Shown: positions 9,803 through 21,961 of the stretch, one piece after another
Position numbering within the stretch: the first letter of the stretch is position 1
Layout: each line of letters starts with the position of its first letter
DNA from: Linnemannia schmuckeri
Taxonomy: Eukaryota > Mortierellomycota > Mortierellomycetes > Mortierellales > Mortierellaceae
Length of the DNA stretch: 64,000 nucleotides
Assembly (NCBI GenBank): GCA_029449235.1
Contig: JANATG010000007.1
Coordinates: 186,001 to 250,000 of the forward strand
Reading direction: 5' to 3'
The notes under the pieces: generated by a model
What the model saw: the letters and a program-made list of their open reading frames with translations, nothing else
Databases searched by the model: none
Told to the model about the DNA's origin: nothing
Position numbers and translations under genes: made by a program

Positions 9803-11215
9803 ATGCTCTATCAGCAGTTCAAGTGTACCACACCAAGCCAGCTTGCCGGTAACGACGGCAATCGCATGGTATGCTCCGGTCTCAACTGGGTCCTCAATCT
9901 CAAGCGCCTCTTCACCGAGGCTCAACCAGACATGCCAACGCAGCTCAACTCAACATATGAAGCCATCAAATACGTAATCAAAGTAACCATGCCGGAGCCA
10001 ACGAACGATTCCGTTGCGATGATCGTACACGAATGCTGCGAGCATACTTGGTCAGTCATGCCAAAAGCGCGGGAGACCGTCATGGCGTTCTACAGCGCAT
10101 ATTGTGCTCACGTTGATTCGGGTAGTGCGCATGATTTGGAGATCTCGGCCATGTGGGGAGCGGTGTTCTCAACCTTCTTCCAGGGTGCAATCAGCGCCGC
10201 CACCCGCGCCACCAGCACGGCCAACGATGCGCCTCCAAAATACTCACTGACGCTTACGAAAGCCGTCGACATGTACGTCAGCAGTCTGACGATCCGGTAT
10301 GGGTCGATGTTCATGTCTACCATTGACACGAAACTCCCAGAGGCGGTTGATGTTGCTCGCGGTAACGTCAACTTGCAGTACTCAATTGCCGATTACGGTT
10401 CAGAAACCGAGGTGCAGGATGGATCTAAGCTGGCCAAGCTGATTTGCGTAACGGATGAGGATCTGGCCATCAAGGATCTGAAGATCGTTGCCGAAGTTCA
10501 CGAGCGCGGCCGTATGACACGCAGCGCCATAGTATACCGTGCCGCTCTTGACGCTTTAGCGCCAAATATGACCCTCCTCCAGATCAGTCCAGATGTCGCA
10601 TCCGAAGCACTTCAGTGTGTCTCCATGGGTGCAAACTTGGCGGAATGGGGTCCAAGAACTTGGATATGTAGCCTTAATCGTTGGGAAGTCCAACAATTTC
10701 TGATTGCCGCCGCAGTCGCCAAGTTAATGGCAGATCGACTTGACATTCCTCTCGAGAAGAACGAGATAGGCAGCATCGCAGCCATATATCCAAACAGCGG
10801 CAAGCTGTTGGTCGATTTTTGCAATAGTTTGGATGCAGTGCCCGCTTGGCCACATTCCAAGATCTAGAATTTCGCCGCCATGTACGAGATGTTTGGCGAG
10901 CGTCATAATCTGTTTGCAAGATATTTGAACGCCACTGGAAAGGATGTGAAGGCGGAGCATGCAAGCGTGCTGAATGAGATGCGTGCTTGTGGTGGGATGG
11001 ATTCGCTGTGCGAGGATCATTGTGAAATTGTCCGCAGTGCAACCGACAGCATTCATGGAATGCTGCTTGATTCTGCTGCAGTTGCGTGTCCACGTATGTA
11101 CGAAGATTCAATGCTCATAACGCTGGCGAAGACGTCAGTGTTCCGCGAGACGTTGAACTCGATGCTTTTCATTCCTTATTCCGCATTTGAGGTTTCATCA
11201 CGAACGCATAAGTAG
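9803..11215 (+). pseudogene. Intronless 470-codon ORF split by one TAG; origin unknown
   Basis: From ATG 9803 the frame is open to TAG 10865-10867 (354 aa). The same frame then continues open for another 115 codons to TAG at 11213-11215. Both parts have even, globular, helix-rich composition (for example VAMIVHECCEHTWSVMPKA; GERHNLFARYLNATGK), so this looks like one protein of about 470 residues broken once. No GT-AG pair removes the stop. No signal peptide or membrane segment is seen and I recognise no domain. A long intronless gene among intron-rich neighbours, next to a dead transposon, suggests horizontal or viral (for example RNA-virus nucleoprotein/capsid-like) or retrotransposed origin. 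That is speculation. It may also be two expressed polypeptides, or a sequencing error may create the stop. Confidence 0.55.
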
Positions 11216-11504
11216 AAGAGAAGGCTGGATGTGGAGTAAAGATAGAATGTTTTAATGGATAAATACGAGTTGCAGACTGAGGAATTGTGAATGAATACGG
11301 ACGGTTTTAAGTATTAAAGACGGATAAGCCCAGCAAAGGTTATGAGAGAACAACAGAACAAGAGTTTATTTTTTTTATTTTTTGTGGTATGTGTGTTTAT
11401 GTGTGTGTGTAAAAATTGTTTTCTTCATCATTACTTCGTCTCCCTTCTAACTCTCAAAAAAAGGGGAAAAAAGACCATAATAGATTCCAACTCACTGCAG
11501 CAAG

Positions 11505-14321
11505 TTAATGCTGGAAATGCTGGACCTGCTCAGGATGCATCTGTTGTGGACTACCCAATCCGGAAACACCCACATTTGAATGGGTGCTGTTGGCGTATCC
11601 AGGAGGCATAGGCGCATTACCCAACAGAGGCGACGCGAAAGGATCCTGCGAACCGTTGGCTTTTGATCCAGGTGCTGTAGGTGCAGGGTATGAAACCATT
11701 GGTGTCGCACTACCAGAGGTAGGTGGCAAGACGTAGGGGCTAGTCGCGGGGGAGGTGATACCGCCAGTTGTGACGTTGGAACCATGTGCGGGAGGTGGAG
11801 GGGAGAAGTATCCGACAGAGGGTCCAGACGAAGCACCGGGAGGACTGATGTATCCTTGGTCGAGGGGTGAGGGGCTGTTGACGGCCAGGGTTTGCATGTT
11901 GGGTGAGGGGCTCTGCATCTGGATTGCGCCGCCGGTATGGTCGAGGTAGACGGGTTGGACTGCAATCGTGCCATCTGGCAAGTGCTGCATCAAGTACTGG
12001 ACATTTCCTTGCGCCTGCCCGCCCATTCCGGGGGACCCCGCCCCATTATTCAAGAGCAATTCATCCATTCCTGCGTACGCGCCGTTATGAGCCATTCCGG
12101 GGGTCGACAAAGCCGCACGAGCTGCATTTGGAGACACGCGTGGTGAGACTTTAGAATCTCGTCCTGCAGTATCACCACCCTCGGGTCTCAAGGAAGCCAA
12201 GTAAGCCTCCTTCTCCATCTCGGCCTCCCGAATCTCGATCTGCTTCTGTCGACGGCGGTAGAGGAAGAATCCAATGGCGAGGCCGAGGACAACAATGGCG
12301 CCAATAATGATTCCGATGAGTGCTCCTGTGCTGAGGCCCGAAGAGGAGGCGTTGTTGCTGCCGTCGAGGGGTTCACTGATGGCAGTTCCGTCTGCCTTGG
12401 GTGCGTACTCGCCCATCCATTTTGAGAGCATCACATCATAAACTTGGATATCTTTGACGTATGCCTGCTGGCCTCCCGATGGTGTACTCGACATGCCTAG
12501 TTTGAATGAAATAGAAGGACAAGAGAATCGTCAATACATTGTAAATATTTGCAAGAGTAGACTAGAACGTACATAGAAAATACGTGTATTTACCTCCGAA
12601 AACAATCATGTTGGCGCCGGCAATGTTACAAGTATGGGCATGTCGCGGGGTGGTCGGGTTGGTGGTCAAGATCTGTGTCCAAGTCATGGTAATCATATCC
12701 AACGACCACAAGTCCGATAAACTAGTCTTTGCATTCGCATCATAGCCTCCAAACAACAGCACCTTCTTGGAGTCCGTCAAAACCGTACAATGATCCTGAC
12801 GTGGTTGAGGATATTTTCCAAGTGTCAACTGAATTCCGTGTGTAGGGGCGGCAGGGTTCGAAACATCGATATAGGGCAAGGACTGGAACGATTGGTACCC
12901 GCGTTGACCGACTGTTGAGGAGAAGCCTCCAAAAATGAAGATCTTGGAGTTGTAAAGGATGGCGGTGCCGGAACTGAATTGGTTCAAGGATGTGACGCCA
13001 GGGGCGGGGGTGAGGGAGAGAGGAGCGGTCCATTGGCCGTCCTTGTAGGCGTCAACCTCGTTGGTGCTGCTACCGTCTGCCAAGGCGCCTCCGAGGAAGT
13101 AGGTTGTTCCTGTGGATGGGTCTGTGATCAGGTCAGCGTTCTTGCGCCCTGTCCAGCTTGCCGCTTGTCTGTTCTCATATGAAGTCGAAGAAAATGTAGG
13201 GATTAGTTGGGTGTGTGTGGGAAATATTAGAAATACATGCGAAGGGTAGGAGCGGGGAATAAGTAGATATGCGTGTGTGCATGGCGCAGGTGAGCGGCGT
13301 ATCGATGGGCTGTTCGATCGATTTTTGAAAGGTCGACGTGGTTAGGGACACAAAAAGGTCTGTGTCCCTCTCTGTGTCTTTCTGTGTATGCCTCTTTTGT
13401 CAGGGGAATTTGATGTGTCTTGACAAGGAAAACAGGTTCACCCGTGCTGCCACTGACCAGTGTGTGTCGTCTACTTTTCTTCTTTGTTCTTTGTTCTACT
13501 CCGAATTCATGTCAACAAACGAAAACACACACGTTGTCAAGCATTGCCACATAGCTCACCTCTTCTTTTCCTTTCCTTCATTTCCCTCCTCTTTCATAAC
13601 CTCCTCCGATCAGTAATGATTGCGTTTTCGTTGTTGATGATATGACCACCCTCCTCTTCATGTATGCAAACTGTAACCCTTATCCATTATTCTTTTCCCT
13701 GCATCCTCTCGACAATAGCTAAGGGCATGTAAATTAAAAAGGAAACCCGCCCTTGCTTCATGAACAGTTAATAACAACAAACGAAAAAGGCACTTACGCA
13801 GCAGGAGCAGCAGACGAAGACCACGTTCCTGAAGAAATATGATAGCTATACAAGAACGGTTTAGTCCCGTCCCCCCAGGGAGCCGTAACCAAGAGTGTCG
13901 TGCCATCCGCACTCATGGCAGCAGCATGCCCGCTTACTTGTGGACCCGACGAAGCGACAGTGTTCGCTTTCGACAAGTTGACCCACGCAGGTGTCGACTT
14001 TGGCCAGGATTTGGTCAGATCAAGGGCGTAGAGGTCTGATGAAAATGCCGCAGCTCCGGCTTGGTTTAGTTGTCCACCTTGATAATAGATCATCTTCTTG
14101 TTGGACGCTGAGGCGATGCCCGAGAAGGCCGCGGGGGCATCGATGACGGATCCTGGAGGTTGTGGGGTTGTGGTGCCCGTGGGGGTTGGAGGTGCGGTGG
14201 TGGGAACTCCTGTTGCTGGGGGTTTGGAGGTGACTGTCTGAGCGGTTGTTGTGGAGATAAGGGTCGAGGAGAGGTAGAGGGAGAGGATGAGTCCCAATCG
14301 ACGTGCACTGACTGCGACCAT
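11505..14321 (-). CDS. Kelch-type single-pass membrane protein 1 (696 aa)
   Basis: Complement of join(11505..12496, 12594..13168, 13798..14321). All introns are GT-AG and the joins close at 697 codons. Residues 1-28 form a signal peptide, followed by a Pro/Thr linker. Exons 1-2 contain kelch-like blades: YQGGQLNQAG, GTTYFLGGALAD, SKIFIFGGFSS, KVLLFGGYDAN with SDLWSLDM, PRHAHTCNIAGANMIVFGG. A transmembrane helix lies at about 424-446 (GALIGIIIGAIVVLGLAIGFFLY), followed by basic RRRQK, so the beta-propeller is predicted outside and a roughly 250-residue Pro/Gly/Ser-rich tail inside. Family proteins of this layout are common in Mortierellomycota; ligands are unknown. A related gene lies immediately upstream on the same strand (16535-19020). 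The promoter on the minus strand is pyrimidine-rich (14440-15120 read in reverse). Confidence 0.85.
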
Positions 14322-16534
14322 TTTTGTTGCTTATGTTTAGTGCTTTTTGTTGCTTTTGGTTGAGTGGTGGCGTGGTGATGTGTAGTTCTTTGTTTGCCTT
14401 TTCCTTGCTAGTGCCGATTGTGAATTAATAACCGGGGGGAAGTGAAAAAGGCGCCAGAAAGAGACTTGCAGAAGAAGGGGGGAATGAAGAGACTAGTGCA
14501 GTACCACGTTGTTTCTAGTGGGAACAGTTTCAGTCGAGATAAAGTGACAAGTTGGAAGAGAAGGGAGGAGCGTGATTCTAGTTGTGAGGAAAGGAAAGGA
14601 GACGGCCGTTGGAAAGAGGAGGAGGAAGGAATGAAAGATTGAGGGTGAGAAAAAGTGAAAAGGAAGAGAGAGGAGGGGCGTAAAATAACAGAGGGGTTGT
14701 GATTGTGGTGGTTTGTCGGTCCGTTGGCGGAGAATGGTACGTATGCGAGTGTGTGAAGGAGGGTATGAACAATTGAGAAGTGAGAAGAGAAAAGAAGAGG
14801 AGAGAAGAGAGAAGAGAGGAGTGTGAAGAGAAAGAGGGTACGATGGGCGATGCTGGGCTGGGGGATTGAGAAACAAGTGAAGGAAGGAGGGGATAAAGAA
14901 GGATGTGTCCCGAGGAGAAGGAAAAGAAAAAAAAAAGAGATAAAAAGGGCGAGGGGCGGAAGCACAAAAAAGAGAAACAAGAAAAAAAAGGAATGGAACT
15001 GTGGAATGGATGAACGCAGCCTCCGATGGGGGACGGATGGAATGGGAATCAGGGTGTACACTCAGAAAGAACGAGATGAAAGAGGAAGAGGAGGTAGGGA
15101 CCAGAGCTGCAAATAGAACTTGGCGGTTTGAGTGGATGAATGGGGGAAATGGCGGAAGAGAGAAAAAGAGAGCACATATCTCTCTGCATTTGAGCACACA
15201 CACACTCACGCAAAAACGTAAACACAAACACACATACACACTCATCTCTTCAAGGAACCAAGGACTGTCCTTCTTCTCTCTCTTTCTCTTTGTTTGTTTG
15301 TTTGGATGTCCGTTCGTTCTTTTATGTTTTTGCCATGTCCTTTCTTTTCTTCTACCGCAGTTATCACCTTCGTTGCTTTTGCCACTGTCGTGCACAATCC
15401 TCCACCTTCGTCCCCTCAGCCATGTCCCCTATCAAATGGATGAAGCGCTTTCACACCCCTTGAGGTGATGGTGCCTGAGTCCTGAATCGGACCTTTCTTT
15501 TGACCAAAACCTTATTTGTCTTTGTTTCTCCCTTCTGCCTCTCCCCGTCCACCACTCACCGTCACCATTTCTTCATTCAATATCACAGACACGCCTCCCT
15601 TCTTAATCAACGTCCTTTCTTGATGACACACACAAAATGCCCATACTCTCCATCTCTCTCACACACACACACACACGCGCGCGTAAACAACAACATCAAT
15701 GGACACAATCATCACCTTCAAATTACTTCTGCTCATGTCGCTATCAATCTCAAATTCGCGAAAATGATTTTTTTTCAAGAAAAATGTTGGAGAAGTAAGG
15801 AAGGAACGAACAAATGAACAGCCAGCATGAGAGCCCTTTTCAATTTTTTTTCTTTTCTTACCTCTTTTTTTCTTTCAACTTCCAAGGTCTAGGCGCGCCC
15901 GAAACTCAACCACACACACACACACAACCTGGACCCAGCACACATACACTCAAAACACCGACGAAAAACATAGGGCACCACTCCTGCACTCTACCCCTGC
16001 CCTATGTCATGCCTTCAAGGACCCTCTCAAGTTTCAATTATTTCATCCTCACCAAAACAATCTCCCGGTACCCCGAGCGAGGCGGCAGGGCTGGTTATGT
16101 ATGTACAGGAGATATTTTCCATGCGCGCGAGCTACCCAGCAAACCCTACTAAAGACACTTTTAGACGCTCGCTAACCCATCTGGCTTGTGCGTCGACGTC
16201 CAACAGTCCAATGGTCAAACGTCAACGAAAGCTTGCCAGACTTTTGAACTGTCTCCACCCTTCCCTCTTGTCGCTGTCGACCTTCTTTTCTTTTTTTCTT
16301 ACAAAGCATTTTTCTCAGAAATAAAATGGAGAAAACGTGTTGGTACGACGATACTCCCTCACAGATACCTCTCGAACCCCGCATATTCTTCCGTTAAAAT
16401 ATGCTGTGTTTTGTATCCTACTACATACAAAGAATGTTCTCCATACACATTCACTTATACATAACAAAAACACGTACACACACACGACAAAACAGGACTT
16501 TATAGCATATGTTATTATCTTCCTGACTGCTTCG
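14322..16534. other. Promoter and spacer between the two kelch genes; CA microsatellite
   Basis: 14440-15120 is purine-rich on the plus strand, that is pyrimidine-rich upstream of kelch gene 1; the long frames there (for example 14408-15061 minus) are low-complexity artefacts. Short CA runs occur at about 15656-15678 and 15908-15926. 16150-16534 is the 3' side of kelch gene 2. No additional gene is supported. Confidence 0.55.
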
Positions 16535-19020
16535 TTAACGGTAGGCAGAAGAAGAATCGACAAATGACATCTTATCGCCTGCACTCCTCACCCCCAACCC
16601 TCCACCACTACTACCGCCACTTCCGCTTCTATCAACAGGGACCTTGACATTACTGTCTCCTCCACCATCGCCACCATGGCCAGCATGGTGGTAGGCAGAA
16701 GATCCCATCTCCTCGGCGACATATAGTTGAGGATTCGAGGCCATACGTGGAGAGCTGTACATATTGTTGTTGTTGCTATTACCCAGGTTGTTGACGGATG
16801 TTCCAGTGGGATAATCGAACGGGTTCCGGTCATGCCCGACGACAGCTGCTCCTGCACCTCCTGCGCCCGCTGGTGCATAATATTGGTTGGGTGCAAATTG
16901 ATCATGGTGGCTGTGCTGCATATGTTGCAGTTGTTGCTGGTGGCGATAATCTGGGTTCCGGAAGGGATCCTGACCACCTGGGTAATACCCTCCTCCACTC
17001 TGCCCCTGCGAATAATAATCCTGCTCATAACCGCCAACATAACCATCATTCAAATGCGCCGGGTAGGGCTGCGCAGGAGGAGCTGGCAATGGAGAATTCT
17101 CATCCTTCTTCCTCCGATCCTTTTCCAATTTCTCATCTTCTTTCTTCCGCTGCTCCATCTCGATCAACATCATCGTATCCGCCTTCCTCTGCCTGCGTCG
17201 ACGGTGTGAATAAAGCTGGAACCCAATTACGGCCAAAAACGCCAACCCAAAAACAACCCCGAACCCAATAGCGACACCATTGACTTTTCCTTTACTCCCA
17301 TCTGTCGAGACCGAAGGCGGAGTTGGAGGACGAGGCGTGCCCGGCAAAGCTGTAAATTGCGTGGACCAAGACCATCCAGATGTCGAGAGGACGTAGATGG
17401 GTGGCGGTGGGGGGATATGTGAGTCAGTGCCACTGGTGTTCAGAGCGAGAGGGGTCGCGGATGCAGGGGCACCGTTGGTGTTGAACCCGAGGAGTGACAA
17501 AAGTTGGTCGCCGACCATGATGCATTGGTGGTCACGGACTGGTGGTGGGGTGACGACTCCTGCTGCGATTGTGGGCTGTGACCAGATCCAGGTCGTCAGA
17601 TCCAGTGCAAAGATGTCGTTGGTGACCCTGTCGCTCGCTGCCAATGCGCCTCCAAACATGTACATCGTATTTCCATCTGTCGCTATTTTTTTGTACAAAG
17701 ATTATAACAAAAAATGAGTAAGTATGCCTGTTTCTTCCACCATGGCAATTTCATCCGCACTTTCTAAAGGACTTACACAAGGCGACGCAATGTCCATATC
17801 GCGGTGTAGGGGTTCCATTGGGCGTTGCTGATGTGGTTTTCTATAATGAATCCATATTTTTCACGCGCGTTAATACACCGAGTGAGCATCATGTTTGCAG
17901 AGAAATTTAAATCAGAAAGCGAACAAGCAAAGTACACAATGCATTTCACTTATTTTTCGTAATTCTGTTCACTCAAATGCAAACGTTCACATTCTCCCTC
18001 AAACAAACCTCCTTTGCTTACCTGACTAGTAACGGCTCCAGTAGCCATATCAACAACGGGCAAAGTGCCCAAAGGCATCCCAGACCCGACACCAGCATTC
18101 CCACCTTTAGCAAGACCTCCAACAACAACAGCCTTCCCCCCACCCGGAACAACCACCACCCGGGCTCCGACAACTGGGCCTAAGTTAGCGTTTACATTCT
18201 GCCCACCATTTCCCCCCTGCGGCGCAACCTTCCACATAAACGAGTCTCCATCAACATTACCACCTTTATCGATTGAGATTAGGTCGGCTTCGGTAACAAG
18301 ACCGATCAAATCTGACGCCAGCACCGAGGGAGTCGTGCTGGACTTTTGCGGGATCCAGCCTCCACCAATCACGACGCCTAGGGCGGTATCTGCGCTACTG
18401 GGGATGGGCGATCCGGTTGTGGGATTGACAGCCAGGGCGAACCCGGCCATGGTCCTGCCTGCAGCACTGATCCTGGGTCCTCCCTTGTTATTCCCCTTCC
18501 CGTTCCCATTGCCATTGCCATTGCCTGCATTCCCAGCAGGGGCAGTATCCTGACTAACAGCCTTCTCCACCACATCCCAAGTCCCCTTATCCATATCATA
18601 AGCCATCATAAACCCCGCCGCCCCCGCATTAGCAGTATCCGCATTCCCCACCGTCAAAAACTTCTTCTGCCCAGGCCCGCAGGCGCCAGAATGAAACCTC
18701 TGATACGGCGAGTAATCGGAAGTAAGATTTGCCCAAACGGGTGTCGCAGAGGAACCGAAGGATTGAGAGAGGTCGAGTCGGAAGTGTTGATTGGTCGGTT
18801 GGAGGTAGGTTGCGGTGGGCTCGTAAGTGACGCCGCCTTGGATGTGGAGAGCGGACGCGGTTTGGCAGATGGCGAATCCTCCCACGGGGAATGGGGCGCT
18901 TGCGGTGACGAGATTGGAGGGGGACGAAATGAGGAGGGAGAGAGAGAGGGAGAGAGTTGCGAGGAGCGTCAGAGGTTTTGGTGATGTTCTCCTTTGCGGT
19001 GTGCGTTGAGAGGAAGGCAT
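16535..19020 (-). CDS. Kelch-type single-pass membrane protein 2 (736 aa)
   Basis: Complement of join(16535..17681+1, 17777..17840, 18022..19020), that is exon 3 from 17682 to 16535, a 64-nt exon 2 and a 999-nt exon 1; joins close at 737 codons. Residues 1-42 hold a basic start and a long hydrophobic signal segment. Propeller-like elements include ALHIQGGVTYE, ALGVVIGGGWI, GKAVVVGGLAKGG, TPTPRYGHCVAL (across the exon 2 joint) and NTMYMFGGALAAS with NDIFALDL. A Gly/Asn repeat sits inside the propeller. The transmembrane helix is at about 490-512, followed by HRRRRQRK. The cytoplasmic tail has a charged coiled segment (MEQRKKEDEKLEKDRRKK), then His/Gln/Tyr/Gly-rich low-complexity sequence. Same architecture as its neighbour downstream, so probably an old tandem duplication. 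Function is unknown; a cell-surface sensor or adhesion role is inference. Confidence 0.83.
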
Positions 19021-19789
19021 ATTATGGTGTGTGTCTGCTCCTGGCAGAGATATAAAAGGAGTTTATGAGTGAAGAGTGGAGGTGGAGGGTTGATAGGGGA
19101 GAATTGGGTTGAGACCAGCTCAGGGAGAAGTGAAGAGAGGTAAAGAGGGAATATTAGGCGATAATTACTACGAGGACTGAGACGGCGATGAGAAGAGTGC
19201 AGAGGAGGAAGAAGACCTTGTTGATGGGTGATGAGAGAGAGGATGGGGGAGTGAAGAGAAGTAGCGTGTGGATTAGAACAGAGAGAGAAAATTAAGAGGA
19301 ACAGCGGTTAGCCAATAAATTGTACCCTCGGATGTTGTTTTCCTCTTCCTTGTTGGCAAACTGGTGAACAGAGCAGGCCGGGGTCTCATCTTTTCGCACT
19401 TGTTTTGCCTTTTTGTGCTCTCAAGTCGAAAAGCAAAAACAACAAAAAAAAAACGATCTCATGTTGCACGAGTGAAGTGAAATGGGAAAAATGAACACGG
19501 GCGAGTGGACCGGTCATAATTACTATTTACCCAGTAAGAAAGCGGGTGCTGGGGTAGAAATCAATATCGACGTAGGGGGACAGGGCAAAAACCTTTAATT
19601 GCTCACTCTATGCGTGTCGTTGTGTCTGTTATCATGGCTGTCGTTGTGCTTCGGCATGCTGTTGTTGGGTTGGCATTCTTACTTCACTGGGCGCTACTAA
19701 ACTATGGATAAATCAATGTTTTAATAATAGTATGGTGTGGACATGGAGGGGGTATATGGGTAAAAAGAGCTATACAAGACTATGAAGAA
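19021..19789. other. Intergenic, no supported gene
   Basis: Purine-rich plus strand upstream of kelch gene 2 (its promoter in reverse) and the shared spacer to the hydrolase 3' end. No gene or RNA is seen. Confidence 0.5.
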
Positions 19790-21961
19790 TTAAACGGTCC
19801 AGCCCCATTCGACAATCTCATGGACTTGGACCTTCTTGGCCTCGGCTGACGCGATATTGTCAAAGTGGTGTGTCAACCATTGACCTGCAGAAATAATAGT
19901 ATACCATGAACGAGGGGATGAGATCAAGTGGAAGCAGTGGTGGCCTCCTGGGATCTCGAGATATGTCATCGACGCACTGCTCTCTATTGGGTTCAAAAGG
20001 TAGGAAGAGAGAAAAGGAAGTGTAGTCGCGTTAGATATTTGACCTATTCCTGGATGAATGATTCGAAATGAAAGAGTGAGCGAGAGAGAGAGAGACGCGA
20101 CAAGACAAGACTTACTGTTGCGGAACTCGTTAACAAAGGCGCGCGTGTTTTGCACAGGTGTTAGTGTATCGATATCGCCGCTATGGACACAAAACAAAGG
20201 CAAAGTATTCAATCGTTAGTTACTTCTGAATGTATACAAGGCACGCTGACGCTGAAGAATACACATCAAAGCACTTACTGGACAATCATGAAGGGCACTC
20301 CTGCGCCACCTTTGATACGGAACCTGGGCGAATGCTCAGACAAGTACTTGATATCTGTAGGTTCCAGGAAAGATGACAAGCAATCATGGTTAGATATCCA
20401 CATTTCATCCAGCGATGAAAGAAGCCAAGAGACAATCCATGATCCCAAAGGTACGTACTTTCGGCAGAGTCGGGGGATCCCTCGCGTTTGGCAACATCCC
20501 TGATAAACCGTCCGCGACCGTCATGGTTACAGACATTGTTCATGTCCACCAGGTCCACGACGGCGCTGAGCCCCAGACATCCCTGAACAGTAGTATCAAC
20601 GGTCTCGAATCCTGGCTGGTACTCGGGCTGGTTAGGAGTCAAGGCCAACATACAGGCCATGTGGCCACCCGCAGAGTCGCCTACGACAATGATATTGTTG
20701 GGGTTGCCTCCAAATGTCCGGATCTCGTCCTTGACCCAGCGCAAGGCCCGCTTGCAGTCCAACAACTGGGTCGGGTATCCTGCTTTGGCGTTCAATCGAT
20801 AGCCCACCGCGACCACAATCCAGTCCTGTGAGATCATTTCTATGAGAAGAGGTCCAATGATTTTCTTACTACCTGCTGTCCATCCTCCTCCATGCATGTA
20901 AAACTATAGAAAAAAAATAAACAATGCTGAGTAAGAAAGGAGGGGTCCGTGGTGTCCTTTTTTTCTCGTCACTTTACACAATTGTTGACAGGACATACCA
21001 GGACAGGTCTGTCGTCTCCTCCTTCGACTGTGTGGGGTTTATAAATGTCCAGACTCATCTCTGCCGCCGACTCCCATCCGTCTGATTCCAGTACACTTAG
21101 TTGTTCCTTTGGCGTCCAATATGGGACTATATCATCAACAGTATGAGATATGAAGATGGTTAGCAATTGGCACTTTTCCTGCTTGCTCCATTGAATACTT
21201 TTGACATAACGGCTATCCCTTCCTGACGTACTGTTCTCGTAGAGGGTATAATCTCCTGACCAGAGGAATGGATTCAGCAACTGTTGCCAGAACCGAGCAC
21301 TATCGAAATGAACCATCAGATAAGGAAAAGACTGGTCAGTATAAAAATGGATCGCATCCCTCCTTATCTCTATTTTCACAGTGCAATTCCTCAACAATCT
21401 TCCTTCCGCCTGTGAAAGTACAGGGAGGAGAAAAATATGAAAAAAGCTCTCTCTTACGTAGTGGGACCAGGAAGCTCAATCCATTCCTTGCTATCCTTGG
21501 CTAATTGATCCAGAAACTTTTGTCCGAGCGCCTGAACCTCGAATGCCCGCTTAAAGAGATACAGCAGCCCAACAGCTGTGATGATATTTGTGTAGTAAAA
21601 GAACCGGACCAACAGCGACTCCTCTATTTGCATATGATTCATTAACATGACAAATAGGTAAGTGAACAATGTAGAGTAGACAGTCTTTCTCTTCGTCACT
21701 CCAAAATCATGATAAGGACTTACGGAAGGTGCCGGTGAGGTTGAGCCAGGTGTAGAAACATGCGTCGGTGCACATGATGGTAAGAGGCAGCTCCGAGAGC
21801 TGGTTACTGAGGACGCAGAGGACGATGTTGATTTTACGGTTGCGGGTCGCGGTGCCGGTGATGGCGACCCAGGACAGGACGAGGGTGATAAATGACGCCG
21901 CCGCATAGGAAACTGCCCAGGTGGACTTTGCCAGGTACATGCCCAGGTCCATTAATGCCAT
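19790..21961 (-). CDS. Membrane-anchored alpha/beta hydrolase, HGGG esterase type (459 aa)
   Basis: Complement of join(19790..19983, 20116..20180, 20279..20354, 20459..20903, 20999..21126, 21232..21299, 21458..21623, 21724..21961): eight exons, all GT-AG, closing at 460 codons. The N-terminal 110 residues contain two to three hydrophobic segments (AVSYAAASFITLVLSWVAI; YYTNIITAVGLLYLF), anchoring it in a membrane. The catalytic domain shows the oxyanion motif HGGGW (204-208), the nucleophile elbow GDSAGG with Ser277, an acid-loop sequence HGDIDTLTPV (Asp378 likely) and the histidine loop IPGGHHCFH (His410 or 411). This is the fold-3 / hormone-sensitive lipase or arylacetamide-deacetylase-like branch: hydrolysis of ester or amide bonds in small lipophilic substrates, probably at the ER. 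The substrate is not predictable. All catalytic residues are present. Confidence 0.88.

Noticed and set aside
14408..15395. Long minus-strand frames rich in Ser/Phe/Leu/Pro
   Set aside because: They translate the pyrimidine-rich promoter of kelch gene 1; low complexity, no domain.
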